Shown: positions 52,096 to 60,487, numbered from the stretch's first letter. The stretch: 64,000 nucleotides of DNA from JAGNZR01 sp051656905 (GCA_051656905.1 JBOFJQ010000015.1:62001-126000); one strand, 5' to 3'. Notes: generated from the sequence alone by a model not told the origin. A program made the numbers and translations.

Positions 52096-52287
52096 CTAAT
52101 TGTTTTTTTCTAAGAACTCTATTATATTTTTTTTTGTTACTTTATAGAGCTTTCCAACTCTGGAATGTTTTAACTCTCCTCTAACGCACATTTTTCTTAC
52201 TGTATCTTTAGAAGCACCGAAATATTTTGCTGTTTCCTCTAAACTTAAAACATCATTATAGTTTTCTAAACTTTCATAATTTGTCAT
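52096..52287 (-). CDS. Excisionase-like HTH protein
   Basis: A 63-residue winged-helix/MerR-like protein (LSLEETAKYFGASKDTVRKMCVRGELKHSRVGKLYKV), the fold of Xis and helix_turn_helix_17 excisionases. It is directly upstream of the integrase. The start is the ATG at 52287 with AAAGGAG before it. Confidence 0.85.
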   Translation of the reverse strand: MTNYESLENYNDVLSLEETAKYFGASKDTVRKMCVRGELKHSRVGKLYKVTKKNIIEFLEKNN

Positions 52288-52288
52288 T

Positions 52289-52996
52289 TTAATTCTCCTT
52301 TTCAAATAAATTTAAATTATTTTCATTAATTATAAGTTCTTCTTTTTCTTTTATAAAAAGTTCAATCTCTTCCAGTTCTCTTTTTAAAGATTTGATATTA
52401 CTTTTATATTGTGAAATATTATTTGAATTTTTGATTAATTTAATTTTATATTTTAAATCTTTAAATTCGTTTATGATTTCATCATTTTCAACATCTATTA
52501 TTTCAACTTCTTCTACCTTAATATTATTCTCTATCAATCCAGTATCAAGTAACCAGTATTTGATTTCCTCTATTGATTTAAGTCCTAATTCAGCAACTTC
52601 AATTACTCTTTGAGGTTCTGACAACTTAGATGTCAGCATCTTTACAGCAGGTATACTTAAAGAACTAACCCAAAGGTGATGTTCTGGAACTTGAATAAAG
52701 AGTTCATATCTTTTTAATAGTTCAGAAACTTTGTCTTTATTGAGACCAATGTGCTGATACCATTGCATGAATGTCCCATCTTTCTTTAAGATAAGAGAAA
52801 CATCATAAAGCTCTTTACAGATTTCAAAAATATTTTGAGAATAAGCTTTGAAGGTTCTGAAAATAATCTCTTCTTTTTTTATAACTTCTTCTATATCTCT
52901 TTTTTCAATTTCGCAACTTCCGAAATCGAAGGTAGATTGATACTGAGGTTTAACTTGACCTTTTAGTCTGTCTAAAGCAGTCATTTTTTTATTCAT
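52289..52996 (-). CDS. Unknown protein, possible partition or replication accessory
   Basis: A 235-residue protein starting MNKKMTALDRLKGQVKPQYQ. Residues about 50-110 (FEICKELYDVSLILKKDGTFMQWYQHIGLNKDKVSELLKRY) resemble a DUF3102-like helical DNA-binding segment. The C-terminal 60 residues are a Lys/Glu-rich coiled coil. It overlaps parA by 8 bp, where parB usually stands, but no ParB nuclease-like motif is visible. Function is not known. Confidence 0.6.
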   Translation of the reverse strand: MNKKMTALDRLKGQVKPQYQSTFDFGSCEIEKRDIEEVIKKEEIIFRTFKAYSQNIFEICKELYDVSLILKKDGTFMQWYQHIGLNKDKVSELLKRYELFIQVPEHHLWVSSLSIPAVKMLTSKLSEPQRVIEVAELGLKSIEEIKYWLLDTGLIENNIKVEEVEIIDVENDEIINEFKDLKYKIKLIKNSNNISQYKSNIKSLKRELEEIELFIKEKEELIINENNLNLFEKEN

Positions 52997-53762
52997 TGCA
53001 AATCACCTCAATAATTTTTAAAAATATTTCTCTAATCTCTTCTGTTTTAACAGACTTGCTTTCCCAAACTGATTTACCTTTATCTATTAGCTTTCCTATT
53101 TCTCCTGATTGGCTGATAGGCATTGTAAGTAAAATTCCTGTTCCATCTAAGATATCAACTAACGAATCATAAATTTCTTTTTCTTTAGCTGTTCTAGTAA
53201 ACCTATTTGGAATAATAGCTTTCACCTTTTTTTTATCAACTTGATTAAGTAAATTTACAATTGATGCAGTTGTAACGTTATCTAAAAATGTTGGAATAAC
53301 TATTTCATCTGCTAACTCTAAAAAGTCTTTATCCAAAGAAAGTGTTGGAGTGGAATCAATTATAATATACTCAAATCTTTGTTTTAAAGTTTCTATAAAG
53401 TTTATTAACTTTCCTCTTGATGATGTTTTAATATAGTCTGCCATCAAAGGAATGAAATATACATTTTCTCTAATTGAAATTATTTCCCCATCTTTTCCAT
53501 TAATCCACTCTTCTAATCCACTGTTAAATTCAACATTTTCTTTTCCTGCATAGTGTAAGATATTATTTTGAGAATCGGTTGTAAGTATTAGAATTTTTTT
53601 GCCTGTTTTTAATTGTAAAGCATGTGCAATTTGGAGAGTAATCCATGATTTTCCAACTCCGCCTTTATTATTTTTAATTAAAATTATTTTTGCTAGTTCG
53701 TTACTTAAAGGCTTAAATTCTCTACAATCAAAGATTGTTTCTACTAGTTCTTTGTATTTCAT
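52989..53762 (-). CDS. parA: ParA-like partition ATPase
   Basis: ParA/Soj-family ATPase of 257 residues. The deviant Walker A KNNKGGVGKSWITLQIAHAL is near 31-50, switch I ILTTDSQNN near 58, and Walker B YIIIDSTPTLSLD near 131. Such ATPases segregate plasmids and plasmid-like elements. The start overlaps the upstream gene by 4 bp (ATGA). Confidence 0.92.
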   Translation of the reverse strand: MKYKELVETIFDCREFKPLSNELAKIILIKNNKGGVGKSWITLQIAHALQLKTGKKILILTTDSQNNILHYAGKENVEFNSGLEEWINGKDGEIISIRENVYFIPLMADYIKTSSRGKLINFIETLKQRFEYIIIDSTPTLSLDKDFLELADEIVIPTFLDNVTTASIVNLLNQVDKKKVKAIIPNRFTRTAKEKEIYDSLVDILDGTGILLTMPISQSGEIGKLIDKGKSVWESKSVKTEEIREIFLKIIEVICNE

Positions 53763-54001
53763 AGATTACCCTCCTGTTTGATTTTAAAATGCTTTTGCTT
53801 TACAGGAACATCAATAAGTATTCCAAAATAAGCTAATTCAAGTTTTTCATTATAAAATTTATCTTTAGGTATTTTATATATTGTTTCTAAGTCTCTTATT
53901 TCTATTAAATCAACACTGTTTTTATCCTCACGCCATTTATTTCTTAAAAACATTGCTTCTCCATAATTAAATATCATTTTTAGCATTTTTTTATATTTCA
54001 T
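53759..54001 (-). CDS. Small hypothetical protein of the element
   Basis: 80 residues (MKYKKMLKMIFNYGEAMFLRNKWREDKNSVDLIEIRD...). Unrecognised. The start at 54001 follows GAGGTGG. It overlaps parA at its end by 4 bp, so it belongs to the minus-strand module. Confidence 0.6.
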   Translation of the reverse strand: MKYKKMLKMIFNYGEAMFLRNKWREDKNSVDLIEIRDLETIYKIPKDKFYNEKLELAYFGILIDVPVKQKHFKIKQEGNL

Positions 54002-54040
54002 TATTCCCACCTCACTAAGATGTTTTAAATTGCATTATAA

Positions 54041-54571
54041 TTAGTTTTCGTTTTCTATTCTTATTTTATTCCTAAATTTATTTTGAGTCTGCATAAAGGT
54101 GTTTTTCATTGTCTCTTGGGTTATTGGATCAAGTTTTATATCTTTTATTTCCTCATTATCATCATCGTTTAAATTAGGCATATCAACATTTCCACAAGTA
54201 TAACCTGTTACTGCTCCATCTAAAATTTTATGAAGTATTTCTTTATGAAAATCAAAATCATTTTTAATTTTAATATAAGTATTTTCATCAGTTTTTATTA
54301 TAAATTTTAATTTGCTCATTTTAGGTTTTCTATAAAAACTACGATATCCAATAGCATTTACAATAATTAAAGTTAATAATGTTTTTTCATATTCATTATT
54401 TGCTTTAAAAATAAAAAACTTATCTTCTAGAAAATGATCATCATCAATTTTATATTTTTCTTTTAATTCACAGTACATTTGTAATGCACTTTCTCTTTCT
54501 CCTGGAGCAGCTCCTGTATCATCAGCAAGTTTCTTAATTTTTTTTAATTTCTCAATTATTTTTGAATCCAT
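54041..54571 (-). CDS. DUF2786-like protein
   Basis: 176 residues. The N-terminus (KIIEKLKKIKKLADDTGAAPGERESALQMYCELKEKYKID) matches the DUF2786 pattern, found in many phage and mobile-element proteins. The rest is not recognised. RBS AGGAGG, 9 bp after the upstream gene. Confidence 0.75.
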   Translation of the reverse strand: MDSKIIEKLKKIKKLADDTGAAPGERESALQMYCELKEKYKIDDDHFLEDKFFIFKANNEYEKTLLTLIIVNAIGYRSFYRKPKMSKLKFIIKTDENTYIKIKNDFDFHKEILHKILDGAVTGYTCGNVDMPNLNDDDNEEIKDIKLDPITQETMKNTFMQTQNKFRNKIRIENEN

Positions 54572-54580
54572 TGAATCCTC

Positions 54581-55606
54581 CTAGGCATGCTTAGTCATAC
54601 TTTCTTCTTTTAAAACTTCTATAATCAAATAATTTCTTATCCCTTCAACGTTGAAAGCTTTTTCTTGTTCACGTGTTAGTGTTGATTTACCCATTTTCTC
54701 AGCAAACTTTAATCTAGCTTTTTCTATAGTTTCCATTTTTTTATCCTCTTCAAAAGTTAGGAACATTTCATATTCAGCAGAGATTTTTATTGCTTCTGGA
54801 ATAGGAATAGTTTCTTTTTTTATCTTTGGTAATTCATTGTGAGAAGAAACAACAGGTGTAACAGCTATTTTTTTAGCTTGGTAAATAGGTTGTCTTTCTC
54901 CTTTTGATATTTTTACACAAAATACTTTTACTGGATCATTAACGCCAGGAGTATTTTTTATATTTTCAAAAGTTTCTTTTAAATATTCAGTAACTTTATC
55001 TTTAGACAAATTACGTAATAATTTTTTTACTGAGGTCTGATTAAACTTTGTAAAATTTACCCCAAGCTCTTTAAAAATATTTTCAAAATAATCAAGTTCA
55101 AGACTTTCTTCATGAACATGATTATTAATATAATTATTAACATGATTATTAGGGTCAGTTTCTGCTATACCCTCATGGCAGTTTCTGCTATACCCCCGTG
55201 TCAGATTCTGACCCATAGCAGTTTCTGCTATACCATTTTTTGGATTACTTTTAGTACTTGTTTTTACTTTTTTATTTTTATTATTTTCGTTTTTATCTTC
55301 TAACATTTCTCCTAGAATTTTTTTATATGCTTCTTCACAACAGTTATATTCACAATATTTAATTTTATTTTTTAGAATATCTGTTTTTATAATTAAATTC
55401 TTATCTAGCAGACCATTAAGTGCTTTTTTAGCAGTATTCTTTGAAACATTTAAAGACTTGCAAATATATTCTAAGCTCCCACTAAACCGACTCTCAAAAT
55501 CTTGAGAGAAACCATATATAAGAGCGTAGGCAAGTAGTTCGTTACCTGCCAAATTCATTCTTGTAACCATCCATCCTTGGATAGTATAATAATTATTATC
55601 ATTCAT
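54581..55606 (-). CDS. HTH replication-initiation-like protein
   Basis: 341 residues with an N-terminal winged helix typical of phage replisome organisers (NNYYTIQGWMVTRMNLAGNELLAYALIYGFSQ, then LEYICKSLNVSKNTAKKALNGLLDKNLI). A Lys/Asn-rich linker follows, with a low-complexity segment, and a C-terminal DnaD-like region. A repetitive stretch (AETAMGQNL and AETDPNNH around a repeated GIAET) lies near 125-155. Role in replication is inferred. Confidence 0.7.
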   Translation of the reverse strand: MNDNNYYTIQGWMVTRMNLAGNELLAYALIYGFSQDFESRFSGSLEYICKSLNVSKNTAKKALNGLLDKNLIIKTDILKNKIKYCEYNCCEEAYKKILGEMLEDKNENNKNKKVKTSTKSNPKNGIAETAMGQNLTRGYSRNCHEGIAETDPNNHVNNYINNHVHEESLELDYFENIFKELGVNFTKFNQTSVKKLLRNLSKDKVTEYLKETFENIKNTPGVNDPVKVFCVKISKGERQPIYQAKKIAVTPVVSSHNELPKIKKETIPIPEAIKISAEYEMFLTFEEDKKMETIEKARLKFAEKMGKSTLTREQEKAFNVEGIRNYLIIEVLKEESMTKHA

Positions 55607-55621
55607 GTATAAACCTCTCTC

Positions 55622-55972
55622 TTAATTTTGATTTCTTGACTTCCAGTAGTGATCTCTATAAATTATTCCAAGATTGACACTTCTTCTAATACTTTCAAAA
55701 GATAAATCAGATTCTAAAATGTCCTGGTAAGTATATTCTTTAATGAGTATGTTTTTCAAATTATATTGCTGATAAATTTGCAGTCTGGTTTTTGTAACTG
55801 CTTGTGCTGTATCAGAAAAAAAATGATTGTTTAACTGTTTTTCTATTCTTTTAAAATCACTTAGACCACTGGCATAAATGACGTCTAATAATTCTCCAAC
55901 TTTTCCATATATTCTAAATATATTTTTTTTAGGATAAGAATAATATATTCTTGCATTGTGTGGTATTTGCAT
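55622..55972 (-). CDS. Small hypothetical protein of the element
   Basis: 116 residues with no family I recognise. Basic and Tyr-rich, without membrane segments. It has a GGGGGA ribosome site and begins the run of closely spaced minus-strand genes. Confidence 0.6.
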   Translation of the reverse strand: MQIPHNARIYYSYPKKNIFRIYGKVGELLDVIYASGLSDFKRIEKQLNNHFFSDTAQAVTKTRLQIYQQYNLKNILIKEYTYQDILESDLSFESIRRSVNLGIIYRDHYWKSRNQN

Positions 55973-55985
55973 TAGTTTTTCCCCC

Positions 55986-56114
55986 TTAATATTTAATCCC
56001 AGTAAGAGTACTTACTTGAGACCAAACTTCACTAGGTGCTCCTTCTAAAATTTTATTTACATTATTAACTTTAAATTCTACGATTACTTTTGAACCAATA
56101 TATTTAATTTTCAT
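55986..56114 (-). CDS. 42-residue hypothetical protein
   Basis: Reads MKIKYIGSKVIVEFKVNNVN... and ends ...STLTGIKY. AGGAGG lies 11 bp before the ATG. It sits between two genes of the same strand, so it is probably translated. No known family. Confidence 0.6.
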   Translation of the reverse strand: MKIKYIGSKVIVEFKVNNVNKILEGAPSEVWSQVSTLTGIKY

Positions 56115-56150
56115 AAAATAAAAAACCTCCTAAAAAACTATTTATTTTTT

Positions 56151-56200
56151 GAGAGGTTCATGATACACTATATTTGCGAGATGTAGTGGGTTCAGTGAAC
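56151..56200. repeat. Inverted repeat between minus-strand genes
   Basis: GAGAGGTTCA at 56151-56160 pairs with TGAACCTGCTC ending near 56201 (10 bp with one bulge). An inner GGTTCAGTGAACC palindrome overlaps. On the plus strand a T-rich run follows. Possibly a terminator for plus-strand transcripts or a binding or origin site. Confidence 0.5.
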
Positions 56201-56209
56201 CTGCTCTTT

Positions 56210-56662
56210 TTATTTTTTTGATATTGCTTTTAAAGCATTTTCTAATATTAATTTTTCTTCTATCCCCCTACTTTCATTGCCAAGCTTTTCTCGGCAACAT
56301 CTAATGTAATCAATTAAAAATATTCTTGTCTTATCATCACACATTTCAAAGTAATCTTCTTTTTCAAAATTTTCTAATAATTTTTTATGAAATACTTTGT
56401 GAAAACTTAACATTTCATCAAAGATAGTTTTTAGTTCATCACTAAAATTATTATCTTTAATAGTTGTTTCAATTCTTTTAAAAAATCCAGTTTGCACTGA
56501 GTTATGCCAAATAATATGTCCTCTTAAGTCATCTCTCCTTTTATCATCTAATTTATCTACTGTTGCCATATATGATAAGTGTTCTTCAACTGTAGTAACA
56601 CGCACCTGCATGTTCATGCTTCTTTCAAGCTCTTTAGAACTTGCTGTTTCAGTTCTTCCCAT
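56210..56662 (-). CDS. Hypothetical protein of the element
   Basis: 150 residues, helical and charged (MGRTETASSKELERSMNMQVRVTT...). No family recognised. A ribosome site AAGGAG is 12 bp upstream. It lies downstream of the Cro-like gene on the minus strand. Confidence 0.6.
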   Translation of the reverse strand: MGRTETASSKELERSMNMQVRVTTVEEHLSYMATVDKLDDKRRDDLRGHIIWHNSVQTGFFKRIETTIKDNNFSDELKTIFDEMLSFHKVFHKKLLENFEKEDYFEMCDDKTRIFLIDYIRCCREKLGNESRGIEEKLILENALKAISKK

Positions 56663-56731
56663 TTTTTCTAGTATCTCCTTATTAAAATTTAATTTACCTG
56701 TGATAATTAAATAAAAAAACGTAGTTTTATA

Positions 56732-56920
56732 TTATTCTTCTAAAAGAATACCCTCCTTTAATTTTAGAATTTTTTCTATTTTTAAAATTACATCTTTATT
56801 ATTTCTATCAATATGGTGATACATAAGCTGTCTTGAAGACATTCCCAAATCTTCAACTAATTTTTTTATGCTAATATCTTTTTTAATACATTCAATTTTT
56901 ATACGCTGTTTTAATGTCAT
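56732..56920 (-). CDS. Cro-like HTH regulator
   Basis: 62 residues starting MTLKQRIKIECIKKDISIKKLVEDLGMSSRQLMYHHI, an XRE-type helix-turn-helix. The start at 56920 follows AAAGGAG; the longer frame from 56962 runs over that site. It is divergent from the C-like repressor and opens the minus-strand module, as Cro does in phages. Confidence 0.75.
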   Translation of the reverse strand: MTLKQRIKIECIKKDISIKKLVEDLGMSSRQLMYHHIDRNNKDVILKIEKILKLKEGILLEE

Positions 56921-56949
56921 ATATTCTCCTTTAATTGTAGTTTCAATTA

Positions 56950-57034
56950 TAAGTGATACCACTTACTAAAAGAAGTATAACAATTTAAGTTATCTTTGTA
57001 AATAGTTTTTTTTGAAAAACTTCTCTAAGTAAGT
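56950..57034. promoter_or_regulatory. Divergent control region with candidate operators
   Basis: TAAGTG-ATAC-CACTTA (56950-56965) is a perfect dyad, followed by ACT. A second site, ACTTCTCTAAGTAAGT (57019-57034), has the same ACTT/AAGT half-sites. They lie between the Cro-like and repressor genes. Confidence 0.6.
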
Positions 57035-57093
57035 AAAAAAAAAGAAAATATGTTATTATTAAGGATAAAGAATATGTTTTAAAGGGAGGAGAA

Positions 57094-57603
57094 ATGAGCA
57101 TTAATGAAACAAGTGATATTCCTGAAATAGATAGAAAAAAATTAGGAAATTATATAGATGAAATAAGAAAAGAAATTTCTTTTGGATTTAATCAGTTATC
57201 ATTAAAAAGTGGTTTAAATGCGAGAACTTTAAATGAAATATTAAATGGAAATAGTAAAAGAACAAACCCATATCACTTACAAAAATTAGGTTTTGCTTTA
57301 AGAATAGATTATAAAGAGCTTTATAAAATAGTAGGTTATTTATCAGAAGATGATTTTAAAGAGGCTGATTTGTTAAAAAAAGAAGTTTTAGAGTTAAAGA
57401 CTAAATTAACAGAATGTGAAAATAAAGTAAACGTAATTAATCATGGAGAAATGTCGGGAAACCAAATTTTGGGTAATGTTAATGATTCTGAAATAAAAGT
57501 TATCAAAGGGGAAAAAGTGAGCAATATAGATACCTCTGGACTGACAGAAGAGCAATTAAAGAATTTGGAACAATATATTAAGTTCTTAAGAACACAGGGG
57601 TAA
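57094..57603 (+). CDS. XRE-family repressor with C-terminal beta-motif
   Basis: A 169-residue phage-like repressor. An N-terminal HTH (about 15-75, GFNQLSLKSGLNARTLNEILNG) is followed by a coiled coil (about 88-112) and a motif NVINHGEMSGNQILGNVNDSE, then a short C-terminal helix. The same motif is in the 55-aa protein that follows. It probably keeps the element quiescent. RBS GGGAGG. Confidence 0.85.
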   Translation: MSINETSDIPEIDRKKLGNYIDEIRKEISFGFNQLSLKSGLNARTLNEILNGNSKRTNPYHLQKLGFALRIDYKELYKIVGYLSEDDFKEADLLKKEVLELKTKLTECENKVNVINHGEMSGNQILGNVNDSEIKVIKGEKVSNIDTSGLTEEQLKNLEQYIKFLRTQG

Positions 57604-57628
57604 AATTAGGGGGAGAATTTAGTTAGTT

Positions 57629-57796
57629 ATGTCTAAAGAAGAATGGAGTAAAGTATTATTTTTAGAAGAGGAAATAAAAAGATTAAATGAAATAATTATG
57701 GGGAAGAATATTATAAATAATGGAGATAATACTGGGGTTCAGATATTTGGGGATATCGTGAATTCCAGTATTATTATCTATAATAGGGAACGTTAG
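57629..57796 (+). CDS. 55-residue protein sharing the repressor's C-terminal motif
   Basis: Reads MSKEEWSKVLFLEEEIKRLN, then a helix, then NIINNGDNTGVQIFGDIVNSS. Domain order coiled coil then motif repeats that of the repressor C-terminus (N-[VI]-I-N-x-G-x2-[ST]-G-x-Q-I-x-G). It is 25 bp downstream of the repressor in the same transcript. It could bind the repressor or related proteins through the motif. RBS GGGGGAGA is a bit far (12 bp). Confidence 0.7.
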   Translation: MSKEEWSKVLFLEEEIKRLNEIIMGKNIINNGDNTGVQIFGDIVNSSIIIYNRER

Positions 57797-57803
57797 TTAA
57801 AAA

Positions 57804-57822
57804 AATTTAATATACAGGGGGA
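57804..57822 (+). repeat. Duplicated leader TTAATATACAGGGGGA, copy 1
   Basis: The sequence TTTAATATACAGGGGGA directly precedes the 57831 gene and includes its ribosome site. A near-identical copy precedes the 58841 gene. Confidence 0.75.
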
Positions 57823-57830
57823 GTTAAAAA

Positions 57831-58802
57831 ATGAATGAGTGGGAAAAAAGCAATGAGGGAATAACAAGTAAAAAATGGTTTGTAGTAATAATGCTTCTTT
57901 TTTTTACACCAGTAGGAATATATTTTATGTGGCGTAATAACAGTTTTTCTAAAGTAGCTAGAATTATAATTACAGCAATTATGGGATTATTTTTTGTTGG
58001 TATTATGGCAGTTAGTTCAGGTACTTTAAATGACGAAAAAGGACAAAAAGTAATTAAATCTAATAAAATTGAAGAGGTTAAAGAAGAAAAAATTGATAAA
58101 GTTCAAGATGAAAAAGATAAGATTGAACAAGTAAAAAAAGAAATAAAAAAAGTAACACTTGATTATGAAGCAAGACATTTAGATTTATGGATGGAAATGG
58201 CAAATAATATGAAAAAAAGTGATTTACAAAAGACATATGAATATGCGAGTAAGTCACTAGAACGTGTAAAAAAAATCTATTTAGATACTCTTATGATTAA
58301 TTTTGAAAAAACAGGGAATGTTGAGTTTGATAATAGAGTAGAAGCATATAAAGATAAATTAAATACTGCTTATTACTTAAAGAAAGATTCTTTAGAAAAA
58401 CTTCTTTTAGCACTTGAAGATACAAGTTCTATTAAGAGAGCTAATGAAGTTAAAGAAGCAATGGAGAAAGCTAGTAATTATTGGACAACTTTTCAATTTA
58501 GTACAGCGATAATGACTATTACAGATGATGATATTAAGTCTTATAATGAACAGAAAGAAAAAGAAACAGCTATTAATGAAGAAATAAAAAAAGAAGTTGC
58601 GAAAGAGAAAGTGGTAAAAGAAGTAGTTAAACCTAAAAAACTGTCATATAGCGAAGATGATGTTTATACTCATTTAATTTGGAAAGGTTATAGCGGTGAA
58701 AGATCTTTAGAGAGATTTAAAGAGGCAAATGGAATGCCTGCAAATAAGGTTATAAATGAAAAAGTATTAAAAGCTTTAGGAATGGAAATAAAGTATAAAT
58801 AA
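57831..58802 (+). CDS. Membrane protein with PG-binding-like C-terminal domain
   Basis: 323 residues. Two N-terminal membrane segments (about 16-34 and 43-62), a long Lys/Glu coiled coil (about 75-270) and a small C-terminal domain (about 275-320, HLIWKGYSGERSLERFKEAN then GMPANKVINEKVLKALG) that resembles a PG_binding_1 fold. Function unknown. It stands in the plus-strand cargo of the element; superinfection exclusion or an envelope role is a guess. Confidence 0.65.
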   Translation: MNEWEKSNEGITSKKWFVVIMLLFFTPVGIYFMWRNNSFSKVARIIITAIMGLFFVGIMAVSSGTLNDEKGQKVIKSNKIEEVKEEKIDKVQDEKDKIEQVKKEIKKVTLDYEARHLDLWMEMANNMKKSDLQKTYEYASKSLERVKKIYLDTLMINFEKTGNVEFDNRVEAYKDKLNTAYYLKKDSLEKLLLALEDTSSIKRANEVKEAMEKASNYWTTFQFSTAIMTITDDDIKSYNEQKEKETAINEEIKKEVAKEKVVKEVVKPKKLSYSEDDVYTHLIWKGYSGERSLERFKEANGMPANKVINEKVLKALGMEIKYK

Positions 58803-58813
58803 GAAGTTAATAA

Positions 58814-58832
58814 AAAATTAATATACAGGGGG
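58814..58832 (+). repeat. Duplicated leader TTAATATACAGGGGGA, copy 2
   Basis: AAATTAATATACAGGGGGA directly upstream of the 58841 ATG, containing the ribosome site, matching copy 1 at 57804. Confidence 0.75.
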
Positions 58833-58840
58833 AAAAAATA

Positions 58841-59545
58841 ATGGGATTTATCGGTTTTGCAATAGTAATAATTTTTATAGGGGCAATTTGTATGCTCAGA
58901 ATGATTTCTAAAATGAAAAAAAGAATAGAAGGGGAGTTATTGAGCTTTGCAGATAAAGGGTTTGGTAAAATATTCGTAGGGGATGATGGGAAATCAGGTA
59001 TTGGAGCTAATCTTGATGATTATAAGCTAGTTTTAGTTGAACTTAAAGGGAAGGAAATCTTTTCTAATATTATAGATTATAAAGATATAGTTTCTGTAGA
59101 GTTAGTACAAAACGGAACAATTGTAAGCAAGACATCAAAAAGTTCTCAACTAGGAAAAGCAGCTGTAGGAGGTGTTTTATTTGGTGGAGCTGGAGCAGTT
59201 ATCGGTGCTTTAAGTGGAAATAAAAAAAATGTTGAAAATGTTAGTAAAGTACAAGCTAAATTAACTATTCAAGATTTGAAAATGCCAATTTTTAATGTTA
59301 CATTTATGGATGCTAATTTTAAGAAGGATGGTTTTTTTCATAAAGCTATGATTCAAAAAGCAGAAGAATGGATTGGAATAATAAGTGCAATGATAAAAAA
59401 GGCAGAGCAAGACATAATTTATCAATCTCAGGGATCTAATACAGCATCTAATTATGTTGATGAAATAGAAAGATTGCATTCTTTAAAAGAAAAAGGAATA
59501 ATAACTGAAGAAGAGTTTAATAAGAAAAAAGCAGAATTATTATAA
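58841..59545 (+). CDS. SHOCT-domain membrane protein
   Basis: 234 residues. One N-terminal membrane segment (about 3-20), a middle PH-like/beta region (about 40-100, YKLVLVELKGKEIFSNIIDY), a Gly/Ala hydrophobic stretch (GKAAVGGVLFGGAGAVIGAL, about 107-126) and a C-terminal SHOCT domain (ERLHSLKEKGIITEEEFNKK). SHOCT domains are found at the ends of membrane and phage proteins, often for oligomerisation. Function here is unknown. Confidence 0.7.
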   Translation: MGFIGFAIVIIFIGAICMLRMISKMKKRIEGELLSFADKGFGKIFVGDDGKSGIGANLDDYKLVLVELKGKEIFSNIIDYKDIVSVELVQNGTIVSKTSKSSQLGKAAVGGVLFGGAGAVIGALSGNKKNVENVSKVQAKLTIQDLKMPIFNVTFMDANFKKDGFFHKAMIQKAEEWIGIISAMIKKAEQDIIYQSQGSNTASNYVDEIERLHSLKEKGIITEEEFNKKKAELL

Positions 59546-59589
59546 AAATAAATAATATTATTAATAAAGAAATTATTTTAGGGGGAAAG

Positions 59590-60474
59590 ATGGGGATAAA
59601 TAATCAATTTGAGGTTTTTTGTAATAATATAAAAATTCAAAAAAGTAATGTTGATAAAATAGCAAATCGTTATAAAACAATAACAAAATTATTGAATAAA
59701 GAATACTATTCTACAGAGTCTGATACTGCACATAGCCTATATGTTGGATCGTATGGGAGAGACACTGATATTCATACAAGTGATATTGATATTTTATTTT
59801 GGCTTCCTTGGGAGAAATATACGCAGTATAAGAATTATTTATATAATGGACAATCTGCATTAATTCAAGATGTAAAAAATGTAATAAAAAAAACATACCC
59901 TTCATCAGCTATACGTGGGGATGGACAAGTTATTATTATTGATTTTTATGATGGAATGAAATTTGAAATTGTTCCTTGTTTTGAACTTAGTGATAAGTCA
60001 TTTCTTTACCCTGATACAAATGAAGGAGGTAGCTGGAAGTATACTTATCCAAGAAAAGAAATTGAAGAAATTAGAAATGAAAACTTCTATAAATGTAACA
60101 AAAATTTAAAAAGGCTATGTAGAATGGCTAGAGCTTGGAAAGAAAAGAATTCTGTTAATATTTCGGGATATTTAATAGATACACTAGCGTATAAATTTTT
60201 AAAAGGATGGTCATATAAGAATTATTCTTATATGTTTTATGATTGGATGATTCGTGATTTTTTTTCATATTTAAAGGAGCAAAATATATATCAACAATAT
60301 TGGGTAGTTCCAGGAAGTAATAAGTATGTTTACCGTTATGGACAGTCATTTGAATATAAAGCATTACTAGCATTTAATTTAGCTGTAGAAGCAATAGAAT
60401 ATAATACGAATAATTGTCCTTATACTGCTACAGGAAAATGGAAAGAAATTTTTGGTGCAAAATTTCCGTATTAA
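59590..60474 (+). CDS. CD-NTase (SMODS-type nucleotidyltransferase), CBASS-like
   Basis: A 294-residue cGAS/DncV-like nucleotidyltransferase, cytoplasmic. The G-S motif is VGSYGRDTDIHTSDIDILF (52-70), with catalytic Asp65 and Asp67, and the third acid is probably Glu126 in FEIVPC. The C-terminal helical part has CNKNLKRLCRMARAWKEK near 169. Such enzymes make cyclic oligonucleotides in CBASS anti-phage systems. It is followed by a SLATT-like membrane protein and a PUA-TM protein. The nucleotide product cannot be predicted. RBS GGGGG. Confidence 0.88.
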   Translation: MGINNQFEVFCNNIKIQKSNVDKIANRYKTITKLLNKEYYSTESDTAHSLYVGSYGRDTDIHTSDIDILFWLPWEKYTQYKNYLYNGQSALIQDVKNVIKKTYPSSAIRGDGQVIIIDFYDGMKFEIVPCFELSDKSFLYPDTNEGGSWKYTYPRKEIEEIRNENFYKCNKNLKRLCRMARAWKEKNSVNISGYLIDTLAYKFLKGWSYKNYSYMFYDWMIRDFFSYLKEQNIYQQYWVVPGSNKYVYRYGQSFEYKALLAFNLAVEAIEYNTNNCPYTATGKWKEIFGAKFPY

Positions 60475-60487
60475 GGGAGGTAAAAAA

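Noticed and set aside
52289..52996. ParB partner of ParA
   Set aside because: Position suits ParB, but no ParB-type motif (GxxRxxA) or clear HTH is visible; left as unknown.
59711..60373. Minus-strand frames inside the CD-NTase gene
   Set aside because: They have no ribosome sites and lie within a strongly conserved gene on the other strand.
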